NCBI GenBank assembly: GCA_902573735.1 | Contig: CACGLH010000003.1 | Location: forward strand, 1 to 64,000 | DNA length: 64,000 bases | Direction: 5' to 3' | Source: an uncultured Alphaproteobacteria bacterium | GTDB lineage: Bacteria; Pseudomonadota; Alphaproteobacteria; Rhodobacterales; Rhodobacteraceae | Shown: positions 1-9,190 of the stretch, in pieces | How the letters are laid out: each line of letters starts with the position of its first letter | Position numbering within the stretch: position 1 is the first letter of the stretch | The notes under the pieces: generated by a model | What the model saw: only the letters and a program-made list of their open reading frames with translations | What the model was told of the DNA's origin: nothing | Databases searched by the model: none | Position numbers and translations under genes: made by a program

Positions 1-884
1 CCCTTAAAATTCCCATACTTTTTACAATCACTGATAGGAATTTCAGTATAAAGTAGTAAAAATTTCTCTACATCCTCATCAGAGGTATTTCGCCAAAATT
101 GCCAGAATTCATATGGAGAAAGTAATTCTGATTTTAACCATATAGCTTGACCTTGTGATTTTCCCATTTTTTTACCATCTGAGGTTGTAATTAGGGGAGT
201 AGTAAGCCCAAATGATTTTTCGCTAGTTAGTTTTCTTATAAGTTCAATTCCTGACACTATATTTCCCCATTGATCTGAACCACCAAATTGAATCAAACAA
301 TTATAATCTTTATTTAAAATGTAAAAATCATAAGCTTGAAGCAGCATATAATTAAATTCCAAGAAACTTAATGATTGTTCTCTGTCTAGTCTAGTTTTAA
401 CGGAATCGAATGAAAGCATTCTATTTATAGAAAAGTGTTTTCCATATTCTCTCAAGAAATCAAGATAATTAAGTTTCGGTAACCAATTAGAGTTATCTAA
501 CATAAGTGCTTTGTTTTTATTAAAGTCATAATCAATGTAGTTTTTGAATATTGCCTTAAGTGAGGATGTATTTTTTTTTATTTCACTTATATCCAGTAAA
601 GGGCGTTCGTCAGATCTGAATGAAGGGTCTCCAACCCTAGTTGTTCCTCCACCAATAAGAGTGATAGGAATACCACCACATTTTTGAAACCATCTGAGCA
701 TCATTATATTCACTAGATGTCCTACATGTAGTGATTCAGCAGTAGCGTCATAACCAACATAAGCAGTTTTTGCTTCATTATTATTTAATAATAAATCTAA
801 CCCATCCAGGTCCGTACAATCATTAATGAAACCACGATTAAATAAAGTAGAAAGAAATTGAGATTTTAGGTTTTGATTTTGCAT
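1..884 (-). CDS. tyrS: Tyrosyl-tRNA synthetase (partial, C-terminus outside window)
   Basis: Class I aminoacyl-tRNA synthetase that charges tRNA-Tyr in the cytoplasm. About 294 N-terminal residues are visible, beginning with ATG at 884; the rest runs off the left edge, so the S4-like tRNA-binding tail cannot be seen. The translated minus strand shows the HIGH-type motif as HVGH, the tyrosine-pocket region with FGGSDQWGN, and the KMSKS loop as KMGKS. The start lies 4 nt downstream of the hydrolase stop codon, so both are probably in one transcript. Family assignment is secure. Confidence 0.96.
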   Translation of the reverse strand, partial: MQNQNLKSQFLSTLFNRGFINDCTDLDGLDLLLNNNEAKTAYVGYDATAESLHVGHLVNIMMLRWFQKCGGIPITLIGGGTTRVGDPSFRSDERPLLDISEIKKNTSSLKAIFKNYIDYDFNKNKALMLDNSNWLPKLNYLDFLREYGKHFSINRMLSFDSVKTRLDREQSLSFLEFNYMLLQAYDFYILNKDYNCLIQFGGSDQWGNIVSGIELIRKLTSEKSFGLTTPLITTSDGKKMGKSQGQAIWLKSELLSPYEFWQFWRNTSDEDVEKFLLLYTEIPISDCKKYGNFK

Positions 885-888
885 AAAA

Positions 889-1539
889 TTAGCGAGTATT
901 TTCTACTAGTCTTTTTTGAACATAATTTTGAGTAAAACTTAACATTTCTTCCATTCCAGGGTCAAAAAAGTGATTTGCGTTTTTGATAGTTTCGTGTGTT
1001 ATTGTAATTCCTTTTTGTTGCTGTAATTTAGTTACAAGTTCATTTACTTTTATACACGGAACTACTCTATCATTTGCACCATTGATTATTAACCCTGATG
1101 AAGGACAAGGAGCTAAAAATGAAAAATCATAGGTATTTGCAGGAGGAGATACAGCTATGAACCCTGTAACTTCTGGCCTTCTCATTAAGATTTGCATACC
1201 AATCCAAGCTCCAAAGGAAAACCCAACAACCCAGCAAGCCCTAGCATTAGGAACATTGGACTGTAAATAATCTAAGGCTGATGTGGCATCTGCTAATTCT
1301 CCAACCCCTTGATCATATGTTCCTTCACTTTTTCCAACACCTCTAAAGTTAAACCTAAGACAAGAAAATCCCATTTTATAAAACAAATAATGAAGGTTAT
1401 ACACTACTTTATTATTCATTGTTCCGCTATATTCAGGGTGCGGGTGCAATATAATTGCAATTGGTGAGTCAAGATTTCCTTGTGGGTGAAATCTTCCTTC
1501 TAAACGACCCTCTGGACCTTGAAATATAACTTCAGGCAT
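889..1539 (-). CDS. Alpha/beta hydrolase, serine hydrolase type
   Basis: A 216-residue alpha/beta-hydrolase-fold protein of unknown substrate. Visible elements are an HPHP oxyanion-region motif near residue 33, the nucleophile elbow GFSFGAW (Ser near 108), a late Asp in NGANDRVVP and a His in NANHFF, which together form a Ser-Asp-His triad. The start ATG has a GGGAG ribosome-binding site. The gene is divergent from the iscR-suf operon and followed directly by tyrS; this hydrolase next to iscR is a recurring arrangement in alphaproteobacteria. Its control region contains the Irr-like dyad at 1589-1605. The exact reaction (esterase, dienelactone-hydrolase-like) is not predictable. Confidence 0.85.
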   Translation of the reverse strand: MPEVIFQGPEGRLEGRFHPQGNLDSPIAIILHPHPEYSGTMNNKVVYNLHYLFYKMGFSCLRFNFRGVGKSEGTYDQGVGELADATSALDYLQSNVPNARACWVVGFSFGAWIGMQILMRRPEVTGFIAVSPPANTYDFSFLAPCPSSGLIINGANDRVVPCIKVNELVTKLQQQKGITITHETIKNANHFFDPGMEEMLSFTQNYVQKRLVENTR

Positions 1540-1588
1540 TTTTTCTCCCTATTATTTTTCTAGCTTATTGACCATATTATTTAAGTAA

Positions 1589-1605
1589 CCTAGAATGGTT
1601 CTAAA
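1589..1605. promoter_or_regulatory. Irr/ICE-like dyad operator
   Basis: The sequence CCTAGAATGGTTCTAAA contains a perfect inverted repeat TAGAA-TGG-TTCTA (1591-1603). It matches the alphaproteobacterial iron control element bound by Irr, which I recall as TTTAGAA-N3-TTCTAAA, at every defined position except the first two. It lies between the divergent hydrolase and iscR-suf genes, 15 bp upstream of the iscR -35 hexamer, where it could regulate one or both. Irr control of suf genes is known in the class; binding here is inferred. Confidence 0.55.
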
Positions 1606-1619
1606 TTATCTTCTTTATA

Positions 1620-1648
1620 TTTTCAATATTGAGTTAAGTGTTTATAAT
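1620..1648 (+). promoter_or_regulatory. Putative iscR-suf promoter
   Basis: A consensus -10 box TATAAT at 1643-1648 lies 17 nt after TTTTCA (1620-1625), a 4 of 6 match to the sigma-70 -35 box. Transcription would start near 1655, giving a 5' leader of about 25 nt before the iscR ATG at 1680. It is the only good promoter-like arrangement I see in this gap. Confidence 0.45.
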
Positions 1649-1679
1649 GTTTTAGTCAACTATTTAGGTAAATTTTGAA

Positions 1680-2135
1680 ATGAAGTTGAATACACAAGGA
1701 AGATATGCGCTAATTGCCCTAGTAGACTTGTCTTCTAGAAGTAATTCTAGAAATATAAGTTTATCTTCGATTTCTGCTAGGCAGAATATTTCATTACCTT
1801 ACCTTGAACAATTGTTCTTAAAATTGAGAAAAGCAGGAATAGTAAAGTCCTTTAGAGGATCTTCTGGTGGTTATGCAATTGCTAAATCACCTGACTTAAT
1901 CAGGATTACTGAAATTTTAAAAGCCGTTGATCAAGATTTAGATCTTGGCTCTGAAAAAGGTTCAATCTTTAATAAATCTAAAACTAAAGAAGACATTTTA
2001 TCAAGCAAAATGTGGGAACAATTATCCGCAAATATTTATGTTTTTTTGCATCAAATGAGATTATCTGATATTACTGCTGATCAGTTGAATCCATGTCCTG
2101 CAGTACCTAATTTTGTTACTATTTCTGATAATTAG
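1680..2135 (+). CDS. Rrf2-family (IscR-like) regulator lacking Fe-S cysteines
   Basis: DNA-binding regulator of the Rrf2 family that leads the suf operon. Residues 1-80 form the winged helix, with typical IscR sequence (MKLNTQGRYAL at the start, SLPYLEQLFLKLRKAGIV in the recognition region, RGSSGGY in the wing). IscR and RirA bind a cluster through three cysteines around residues 90-105. Here that segment (about 85-110) contains no cysteine; the only one in the protein is Cys139 near the C-terminus. Length (151 aa) is normal. It probably acts on the operon below it, but cannot bind a cluster in the classic way. The IscS gene starts 1 nt after its stop. Confidence 0.88.
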   Translation: MKLNTQGRYALIALVDLSSRSNSRNISLSSISARQNISLPYLEQLFLKLRKAGIVKSFRGSSGGYAIAKSPDLIRITEILKAVDQDLDLGSEKGSIFNKSKTKEDILSSKMWEQLSANIYVFLHQMRLSDITADQLNPCPAVPNFVTISDN

Positions 2136-2136
2136 T

Positions 2137-3171
2137 ATGCAAAAGAGAATATATTTAGATTGGAACGCTTCAAGCCCACTGTCTAAAAATGCTTTTTTAG
2201 CGATGAAAAGTACTTTTGAAAATTTTGCTAATCCATCTTCATCTCATTATGAGGGTAGGGCCGCAAAGAAAGCTATAGAGAAGGCTCGAGATAAAATAGC
2301 AGAAATAATTGGTTTAAATACACGTTTTAATATTATTTTTACCTCTGGTGCTACAGAATCAGCTGCAATGGTTTTACATCATAAAAATTTAAATTGTGCA
2401 CCAATTGAGCATGAATGTGTAAAAGTTTGGTCATGTTCAAACCTTGTTGTAAATGAAAATGGTAAAGTAATGGTTGATGACCCACCAAATTCAACTTTGC
2501 AGTCAGCCAATTCAGAAACGGGTATTATTCAACAGCTTCCTAATGGAATTTATTTTACTGATGCAGCACAAGCATTTGGAAAAATTTTTACAGATTTTTC
2601 TAAATTTGATTTTCAATTTTCATCAATATCTTCTCACAAAATTGGAGGACCAAAAGGTATAGGTGCTTTGATAGTAAAAGATATAAATGAATTAAATTCT
2701 TTTATAAAGGGTGGTGGACAGGAATTTGGTAAAAGATCAGGAACTGAAAATTTAATGAATATTCAGGGTTTTGCAAAATCTATTGAAGACAGAATATTTG
2801 AAATTAATTCAGGGAAATGGGACGAAATCAAATCAAATCGAGATTATTTGGAAGAAATGATATTGAATGAAAGTTATGAGACCCTTATTGTAGGCAAGAA
2901 AGTTAATAGATTGCCAAACACTAGTTTTTTTATTACACCTGGCTGGAAAAATGATCTGCAGGTTGCTACACTTGACTTAGAAGGTTTTTCTGTTTCCTCT
3001 GGAATGGCTTGTTCTAGTGGAAAAAAAATTAAAAATAATTCCTTATTAAGTATGGGCTATTCAAGTTCTGAAGCTGATTGTGCAATTAGGGTGTCCATAG
3101 GTGAAACAACAAAAAAAAAGGATTTAGAAAAATTTGTAAGTGTATGGTCTAGTTATAATAAAAAAAGATAA
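2137..3171 (+). CDS. Cysteine desulfurase, NifS/IscS type
   Basis: PLP-dependent enzyme that removes sulfur from cysteine and passes it as a persulfide to Fe-S assembly. From ATG 2137 it has 344 residues, shorter than IscS (about 400). The PLP lysine is in SSHKIGG (Lys168) and the catalytic cysteine is Cys292 in GMACSSG, on a short class I-like loop. An in-frame start at 2113 would overlap iscR and adds nothing conserved, so I use 2137. This is the first of two desulfurases in the operon; the other is SufS at 7967. Confidence 0.9.
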   Translation: MQKRIYLDWNASSPLSKNAFLAMKSTFENFANPSSSHYEGRAAKKAIEKARDKIAEIIGLNTRFNIIFTSGATESAAMVLHHKNLNCAPIEHECVKVWSCSNLVVNENGKVMVDDPPNSTLQSANSETGIIQQLPNGIYFTDAAQAFGKIFTDFSKFDFQFSSISSHKIGGPKGIGALIVKDINELNSFIKGGGQEFGKRSGTENLMNIQGFAKSIEDRIFEINSGKWDEIKSNRDYLEEMILNESYETLIVGKKVNRLPNTSFFITPGWKNDLQVATLDLEGFSVSSGMACSSGKKIKNNSLLSMGYSSSEADCAIRVSIGETTKKKDLEKFVSVWSSYNKKR

Positions 3172-3202
3172 TAAATAAGAGTAAATTAACAATGAGTTTA
3201 AT

Positions 3203-4726
3203 ATGTCTGAACTAAAATTAGAAGCAAAAGAAGGAATTGATCAACAAACGATTAATTCAGTAAAATCACTTGGTGAAAGTTATAAGTATGGTTTTACTAC
3301 TGATATTGATATGGAATATGCTCCAAAAGGACTTTCAGAGGAGATTGTCAAATTAATTTCCAAAAAAAATGATGAACCTGTTTGGATGCTAAACTGGAGG
3401 TTAGAAGCATACAAGCGTTGGGTTAAAATGGATGAACCAAATTGGCCTATGTTAAATTATAAAGGTATAGATTATAATGATCAGTATTACTATGCCAAAC
3501 CGAAATCATTGGAAAAAAAACCTAAGTCACTTGATGAGGTAGAACCTGCCTTGTTAGAAACATATGCTAAACTTGGTATTCCTCTCAAAGAACAGGAATT
3601 CCTTGCTGGAGTGATAGGTGCTGAAAATAATATGGATACCAAACCAAAAAAGGTTGCAGTTGACGCTGTTTTTGATAGTGTTTCAGTTGGTACTACATTT
3701 AAAGATGAGCTAGAAAAATTAGGAATAATTTTTTGTTCAATATCTGAAGCCATAAAATTATACCCTGATTTGGTTAAAAAATATATTGGAACTGTTGTTC
3801 CGAGAACTGACAACTATTTTGCCACTTTGAATTCTGCTGTCTTTTCAGATGGATCTTTTGTTTATATTCCTGAAGGTGTTAAATGCCCAATGGAACTTAG
3901 TACATATTTCAGAATTAATGCAGAAAATACTGGTCAATTTGAACGAACACTTATAATTGCGGATAAAAAATCTTATGTCAGTTACTTAGAAGGATGTACT
4001 GCTCCAATGAGAGATACCCATCAGCTGCATGCTGCTGTAGTTGAACTTGTTGTGCTTGATGAAGCAAATATTAAATATTCTACTGTTCAGAATTGGTATC
4101 CAGGTGATGAGAATGGTAAAGGTGGGATCTACAATTTTGTCACCAAAAGAGCAGATTGTCGTGGAGTAAACTCTAAAGTCATGTGGACACAGATAGAAAC
4201 TGGTTCTGCAGTTACTTGGAAATATCCTTCTTGCATACTTAGAGGTGATAATAGTCAGGGGGAATTTTATTCAGTAGCAATTGCAAACAACTATCAACAA
4301 GCCGATACTGGAACAAAGATGATCCATCTTGGCAAAGGTACCAGGAGTAGAATAGTTTCAAAAGGTATTTCTGCTGGTAAAGCACAGAATACTTATAGAG
4401 GATTGGTTAATATTCATCCTAAAGCTGCAAATAGTAGAAATTTCACACAATGTGATAGTTTGCTTATCGGAAATAAGTGTGGGGCTCATACTGTGCCATA
4501 TATTGAAAATAAAAATAATTCGTCAAGAACAGAACATGAGGCAACCACTTCAAAAATAGACGATGATCAGTTGTTTTATTGCTTGCAAAGAGGAATTAAT
4601 GAGGAAGATGCTGTTGCTCTTATTATTAATGGATTTTGCAAAGAGGTATTGCAAGCTTTACCAATGGAATTTGCTCTTGAAGCACAAAAATTAGTTGCTA
4701 TCAGTTTAGAAGGATCAGTTGGTTAG
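3203..4726 (+). CDS. sufB: Fe-S cluster assembly scaffold SufB
   Basis: Core scaffold subunit of the SufBCD complex, on which Fe-S clusters are built in the cytoplasm. 507 residues, normal for the long alphaproteobacterial form. The C-terminal half has the right-handed beta-helix region of the SufB/SufD family, including [17 protein letters not shown] and [12 protein letters not shown], which contain the conserved cysteine, histidine and glutamate positions used in cluster formation. It is followed by sufC with 1 nt between stop and start, so translational coupling is likely. Confidence 0.97.
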   Translation: MSELKLEAKEGIDQQTINSVKSLGESYKYGFTTDIDMEYAPKGLSEEIVKLISKKNDEPVWMLNWRLEAYKRWVKMDEPNWPMLNYKGIDYNDQYYYAKPKSLEKKPKSLDEVEPALLETYAKLGIPLKEQEFLAGVIGAENNMDTKPKKVAVDAVFDSVSVGTTFKDELEKLGIIFCSISEAIKLYPDLVKKYIGTVVPRTDNYFATLNSAVFSDGSFVYIPEGVKCPMELSTYFRINAENTGQFERTLIIADKKSYVSYLEGCTAPMRDTHQLHAAVVELVVLDEANIKYSTVQNWYPGDENGKGGIYNFVTKRADCRGVNSKVMWTQIETGSAVTWKYPSCILRGDNSQGEFYSVAIANNYQQADTGTKMIHLGKGTRSRIVSKGISAGKAQNTYRGLVNIHPKAANSRNFTQCDSLLIGNKCGAHTVPYIENKNNSSRTEHEATTSKIDDDQLFYCLQRGINEEDAVALIINGFCKEVLQALPMEFALEAQKLVAISLEGSVG

Positions 4727-4727
4727 T

Positions 4728-5474
4728 ATGTTTGAAATTAAAAATTTACATGTAAATATTTCTGAAGTTGAAAAAAAAATTATCAGTGGCATAAACCTCA
4801 AAATTAATCCAGGTGAAGTCCATGCTATTATGGGACCAAATGGGTCTGGAAAGTCTACTTTATCCTATACTTTATCAGGTAAAGAAGGTTATGAAATTGA
4901 AAAAGGTGACATAGAGCTTGATGGTGAAAGCATATTAGATGATGAGCCTGACGAAAGAGCCGCAAAAGGTATTTTTCTGGCTTTTCAATATCCAATAGAA
5001 ATTCCTGGGGTTGGTAACTTATCGTTTATAAGAACCGCATTAAACTCTCAAAGAAAATTTAATGGCAAAGACGAATTAAACCCAGCTGAATTTTTGAAAA
5101 TTTTAAGAGAAAAAGCAGATTTTCTTAATGTAGATATGGAAATGCTAAAAAGGCCTCTCAATGTTGGCTTTTCGGGTGGAGAAAAGAAAAGGAATGAAAT
5201 ATTACAAATGGCTTTATTAGAGCCACGGTTTTGCATCCTAGATGAAACAGATAGCGGTTTAGATGTTGATGCTATGAAACAAGTTTCTAAAGGTGTTAAT
5301 TTTTTACGATCAGAAAATAGATCTTTTTTAATAATTACTCACTATCAGAGACTTTTGAATTACATAAAACCGGATTTTGTCCATATTATGGCTAAAGGTA
5401 AGATAATCAAAACTGGGGGACCAGAGTTAGCTTTAGAAGTTGAAAATCAGGGATATACTCATTTACTGAATTAA
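4728..5474 (+). CDS. sufC: Fe-S assembly ATPase SufC
   Basis: ABC-type ATPase of the SufBCD complex; ATP binding by its dimer reshapes SufB-SufD. 248 residues from ATG 4728. Walker A is GPNGSGKST (about 34-42), the ABC signature is FSGGEKKR, and Walker B is CILDETDSGLD, followed by the switch histidine in ITHYQR. An upstream in-frame TTG at 4719 lies inside sufB and is less likely. No membrane segment is visible, as expected for this cytosolic ABC protein. Confidence 0.97.
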   Translation: MFEIKNLHVNISEVEKKIISGINLKINPGEVHAIMGPNGSGKSTLSYTLSGKEGYEIEKGDIELDGESILDDEPDERAAKGIFLAFQYPIEIPGVGNLSFIRTALNSQRKFNGKDELNPAEFLKILREKADFLNVDMEMLKRPLNVGFSGGEKKRNEILQMALLEPRFCILDETDSGLDVDAMKQVSKGVNFLRSENRSFLIITHYQRLLNYIKPDFVHIMAKGKIIKTGGPELALEVENQGYTHLLN

Positions 5475-5506
5475 CTTAATTTGTGAAATATCCTCAAGGT
5501 AAAAAC

Positions 5507-6745
5507 ATGGTTTTTGAAAATAAAAATAGTCATTGGATTGACGCTTACACTCGTAAATTTGAAGAATCATTTAAAAGTATAAATTTACTTGATAAAAAAA
5601 AGGAATACTGGAGATTTGCTTCTCCTTTAATTTGGCACGATAAATTACCTACTAAAAAGTTTCAAGAAACAAGATCATCACAATCATTAAAATTTGATGT
5701 AACTAAGTATAGTTTTTTAAGGTTTAATGACGGTATTCTTGATATAGAGACCTTAAAAAATTTTATTAATGAAAATAAAAATATAGAGATATGTAGTTTC
5801 AAAGATATATTTTTAAAAAAAGATCATTGGAGTAGTTTGAAATTTAGTATGGCTCAATTAAAAGCAGAAAAATCTTATGAAAGACCATTAGCATTATTTA
5901 ATGGATTTAACGCTAGAGATGGTGTGTTCATTAAATTTAAAAAAGGTGTTAAGAAAAATTTACATATTATTTATGAGGGGAAATACGAAAAAAATATTTG
6001 TATCAGAAACTTATTTGATTTAGAGGAAAATTCAGAAATAAAAGTTTTTGAACACTTTTATGGTAATTCAAAATACAACATTGTTTCTGAATTATTTGCA
6101 GCTGATAATTCTAAGTTAGAGCATTATAAAATAATAAACCAAGATATATCTAATTCTGTAATTTATCATTTTTTTGGAAATTGTAAAAAAAATTCTAAAA
6201 TCAAAACAGTAAATTTTTCTTTTAGTGATAACCCAGTTAGAAATGAAATAAATCTTTATTTAGAAGGTACTAATTGTGACACAACAGTTGCTAGTATGGG
6301 TTTTGGAAAAAAAGAAACCTCTATTTGTGACAATACCGTTTTTATTTCTCATCAAGAAGAGTCTTGTAAAAGTCGCCAAATTATTAAAAATGCTTTAAAA
6401 AATGGTGCTAAAGCAATATTTCAAGGAAAGATTTTTGTTGATTCAAAAGCACAAAAAACTGATGGTTATCAAATGAGCAATGGTTTAATTTTATCTGATG
6501 ATTGTGAATTTTTAGTTAAACCTGAATTAGAAATATATGCAGATGATGTGGTCTGTTCACATGGCTCAATTTCTGGAACATTAAACGAAGATCATTTGTT
6601 TTATCTAAGATCTAGGGGAATTCCTTTAATCGAGGCCCAAAAAAAATTAATTCAAGCTTTTTATTCTGAAATTTTGGATGAAGTTAGTGAGGATAACATA
6701 GTTTATTACATACAAAATCAAATTTCTGAAATGATAACTTTATAA
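5507..6745 (+). CDS. sufD: Fe-S assembly protein SufD
   Basis: Partner of SufB in the SufBCD scaffold, required for iron entry and cluster assembly. 412 residues from ATG 5507, which has an AAGG ribosome-binding site 8 nt upstream; the GTG at 5483 has none. The N-terminal half is divergent and lysine-rich; the C-terminal third shows the family signature (QMSNGLILSDD, VCSHGSISGTLNEDHLFYLRSRGI) with the conserved C-SHG-S motif. The downstream membrane-protein gene starts 4 nt after the stop. Confidence 0.95.
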   Translation: MVFENKNSHWIDAYTRKFEESFKSINLLDKKKEYWRFASPLIWHDKLPTKKFQETRSSQSLKFDVTKYSFLRFNDGILDIETLKNFINENKNIEICSFKDIFLKKDHWSSLKFSMAQLKAEKSYERPLALFNGFNARDGVFIKFKKGVKKNLHIIYEGKYEKNICIRNLFDLEENSEIKVFEHFYGNSKYNIVSELFAADNSKLEHYKIINQDISNSVIYHFFGNCKKNSKIKTVNFSFSDNPVRNEINLYLEGTNCDTTVASMGFGKKETSICDNTVFISHQEESCKSRQIIKNALKNGAKAIFQGKIFVDSKAQKTDGYQMSNGLILSDDCEFLVKPELEIYADDVVCSHGSISGTLNEDHLFYLRSRGIPLIEAQKKLIQAFYSEILDEVSEDNIVYYIQNQISEMITL

Positions 6746-6749
6746 AACT

Positions 6750-7358
6750 GTGCCAGATTCTACTAAAATTACATTAAAATATTTTTTGCAGTTATTTATG
6801 ACTAAAGGTTTTGTATCTGAAATTTTTTATGCATATACAGGATTAAAGAGATCATATAATACTCAATTATCTAATGGTATCAATGAGAGTAGGCTTTTGG
6901 CGTATTCTTTTTTTATTTCTTTAGTTCTATTTCTTCATAGATTACCAGACAAATTAACTCATAATCAAAAATTTAATACTAAAATTAGTCTTAATGATCA
7001 GATAGGTATTGATTTATTTGCTTCCCTTTTTTTTGTTCCAATATTTCTTTACATTATTGCTTTCTTCATTCATCTTTTATGGTTGCCATTTGGAAGTAAG
7101 GCTACTTATTTTGAAACTAGGTTAGCTTTTTTTTGGGCGACTATTATATCAAGTCCAGTTTTATTATCATTATCCCTTATCGAAGGTATCTATTATAGTT
7201 CCTGGTTGTCTTGGATCTTAAATTTTTTCTCTGTTGTTTTCTATTCATGGATTTTTTCATCAATTTTATGTGCAGCCCATAAAATTCAATCAAATTTATA
7301 TCTTTTTTTTCTCTTGATAATTATTTATTTAATTTTGTCTTATCTTAATATCCGTTAG
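6750..7358 (+). CDS. Small polytopic membrane protein in suf operon (YIP1-like, first copy)
   Basis: A 202-residue protein with about four or five hydrophobic stretches (near 48-62, 90-110, 125-142, 152-172 and 178-200). It starts at GTG 6750, four bases after sufD. Enzymatic motifs are not visible. Proteins annotated as YIP1-family are found between sufD and sufS in several alphaproteobacteria, and this gene and the next occupy that position. The YIP1 label rests on position and topology rather than on a strong motif. Its function is unknown; a membrane role in Fe-S or envelope biogenesis is only a guess. Confidence 0.7.
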   Translation: MPDSTKITLKYFLQLFMTKGFVSEIFYAYTGLKRSYNTQLSNGINESRLLAYSFFISLVLFLHRLPDKLTHNQKFNTKISLNDQIGIDLFASLFFVPIFLYIIAFFIHLLWLPFGSKATYFETRLAFFWATIISSPVLLSLSLIEGIYYSSWLSWILNFFSVVFYSWIFSSILCAAHKIQSNLYLFFLLIIIYLILSYLNIR

Positions 7359-7362
7359 TATT

Positions 7363-7974
7363 ATGATTAATTTTAAATTGATATTGGACAGTATACTTTC
7401 CCCGAAATTAGTTTTTCAAAAAGTATTAAATTATGAAATTAAACCTTCTATATTGATAGAAGCAGTTCTTTTTATTTCTATTATCAATGCTTTATTTACA
7501 TATACTTCCAATTATTTAATTTATTCAAATAGTCAATTTGATGAAAGTATTTTTATGCTTTATTATGAAAATATTTTAAAAAAACCCATTTTATTAGTTT
7601 TTTTAGAAGTTTTTAAAATTCTTATAATTACAAGTTTAGCTACTTATATTGGCAAATTTTTTGGAGGAAAAGGCACATTTTTTAGTTTATTAAAGTGTGT
7701 AGCTTGGATTCATTATATTCTTTTATTTATTAATATTTTATTATTTGTTTTAATTATATTGAATGTATATGTCGCTAGTTATTTAATAATGTTAACAAAT
7801 ATCTGGATTATATGGGCTTTATCAGAGTGCGCTGCTAGAGCGCATGGTTTCAGTTCCACATTTTTGGTATTTGTAACAGGTATTTTCATTTTATTACTAT
7901 TTATAGTTTTTTTATTACAAATTTTAAATTCGAGTGAATTTATTTTGCTAGAAAGAGTTGGTTCCAATGCTTGA
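7363..7974 (+). CDS. Small polytopic membrane protein in suf operon (YIP1-like, second copy)
   Basis: A 203-residue membrane protein with about five hydrophobic segments (near 30-50, 75-95, 105-130, 131-150 and 165-190). The N-terminal pattern, a short soluble stretch containing LSPKLVFQKV and then a helix, resembles the YIP1 domain. It follows the preceding membrane protein by 4 nt and its last 8 nt overlap sufS, so it is clearly part of the suf transcript. The two neighbours have a similar size and layout and may be an ancient duplication. No function is assigned. Confidence 0.72.
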   Translation: MINFKLILDSILSPKLVFQKVLNYEIKPSILIEAVLFISIINALFTYTSNYLIYSNSQFDESIFMLYYENILKKPILLVFLEVFKILIITSLATYIGKFFGGKGTFFSLLKCVAWIHYILLFINILLFVLIILNVYVASYLIMLTNIWIIWALSECAARAHGFSSTFLVFVTGIFILLLFIVFLLQILNSSEFILLERVGSNA

Positions 7975-9190
7975 TATCAATACGATAAGGAAGGATTTTC
8001 CAATTTTGGACAAAAAAATTAGGGGAAAACCACTGTGTTACCTTGATAATGGTGCTTCTGCTCAAAAACCTAAAGTTGTTATCGAAGCTGTAAAGAATGG
8101 ATATGAAGATGAGTATGCTAATGTACATCGTGGCTTACATTTTTTATCAAATATAGCAACAGAGAAGTTTGAGGCTGTGCGAGGTAAGATACAAAATTTT
8201 TTAGGAGCTAAGAGTGAAAATGAAATTATTTTTACTTCGGGATCTACAGAGGGTATTAATCTAGTCGCATATGCTTGGGCTCAATATAACTTAAAAAAAA
8301 ATGATGAAATACTTTTATCTCTGGCTGAACATCACTCAAATATTGTACCATGGCATTTTCTTAGAGAGAAAATTGGAGTTAATTTAAGATGGATTGAGCC
8401 AAAAGAAGATGGTTCTATAAGTGCTGATGATGTTATAAATTCTATAAGTGAAAATACAAAATTAATTGCAATTACTCAAATGTCTAATGTTTTGGGTAGT
8501 ATTGTTGATGTAAAAAAAATATGTATGTCAGCTCAAAAAAAACAAATTGTAACGTTAGTAGACGGGTCACAATCTGTAGTTCATATGCCAGTCAATGTAT
8601 CTGATATTTGTTGTGATTTTTTTGTTTTTACAGGTCACAAATTGTATGGTCCTTCAGCATCCGGTGCTCTTTATATTAATGAAAATAGATTTGACGAAAT
8701 GAAACCGTTCATTGGTGGGGGCTCAATGATTAATTATGTAGGAAAAGAAAGCATAACATATAATAATATACCTCATAAATTTGAAGCAGGTACTCCTGCT
8801 ATAATTCCTATAATAGGATTAGGAGCTGCTATAGATTTTATACAATCTTTAGGGCATAAAAACATAACTGAGTATGAGAGTAAATTAGTCAATTATGCCA
8901 AGGAAAGTTTGTATGATTTAGATTTTCTAGATTTTCAAGGTAAAGCTAGTAATAAAGGAGGTATTTTCTCTTTTACAATGAAAGAAAACAAGTTACATGC
9001 TCATGATATTGCTACTATTGTTGACCAAAAAGGGGTTGCAGTAAGAGCAGGTCACCATTGCGCCCAACCACTTTTAGACCATTTAGGTTTAAATGCTACA
9101 TGTAGAGCATCATTAGCTCTATATAATAATGAAGAAGACATAGACCAATTAGTAGATGCACTAAAGTTTGCTTTTACCCTAATCGACTGA
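7967..9190 (+). CDS. sufS: Cysteine desulfurase SufS
   Basis: Group II PLP-dependent cysteine desulfurase that supplies sulfur to SufBCD. 407 residues from ATG 7967, which has a GAAAGAG ribosome-binding site inside the previous gene; an in-frame TTG at 7958 is less likely. The PLP lysine is Lys225 (FTGHKLYGP) and the catalytic cysteine is Cys365 in RAGHHCAQP, the SufS/CsdA signature. SufS usually needs SufE or SufU, neither of which is in the window. The 3' end overlaps the convergent acylase gene by 12 nt. Confidence 0.96.
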   Translation: MLDINTIRKDFPILDKKIRGKPLCYLDNGASAQKPKVVIEAVKNGYEDEYANVHRGLHFLSNIATEKFEAVRGKIQNFLGAKSENEIIFTSGSTEGINLVAYAWAQYNLKKNDEILLSLAEHHSNIVPWHFLREKIGVNLRWIEPKEDGSISADDVINSISENTKLIAITQMSNVLGSIVDVKKICMSAQKKQIVTLVDGSQSVVHMPVNVSDICCDFFVFTGHKLYGPSASGALYINENRFDEMKPFIGGGSMINYVGKESITYNNIPHKFEAGTPAIIPIIGLGAAIDFIQSLGHKNITEYESKLVNYAKESLYDLDFLDFQGKASNKGGIFSFTMKENKLHAHDIATIVDQKGVAVRAGHHCAQPLLDHLGLNATCRASLALYNNEEDIDQLVDALKFAFTLID

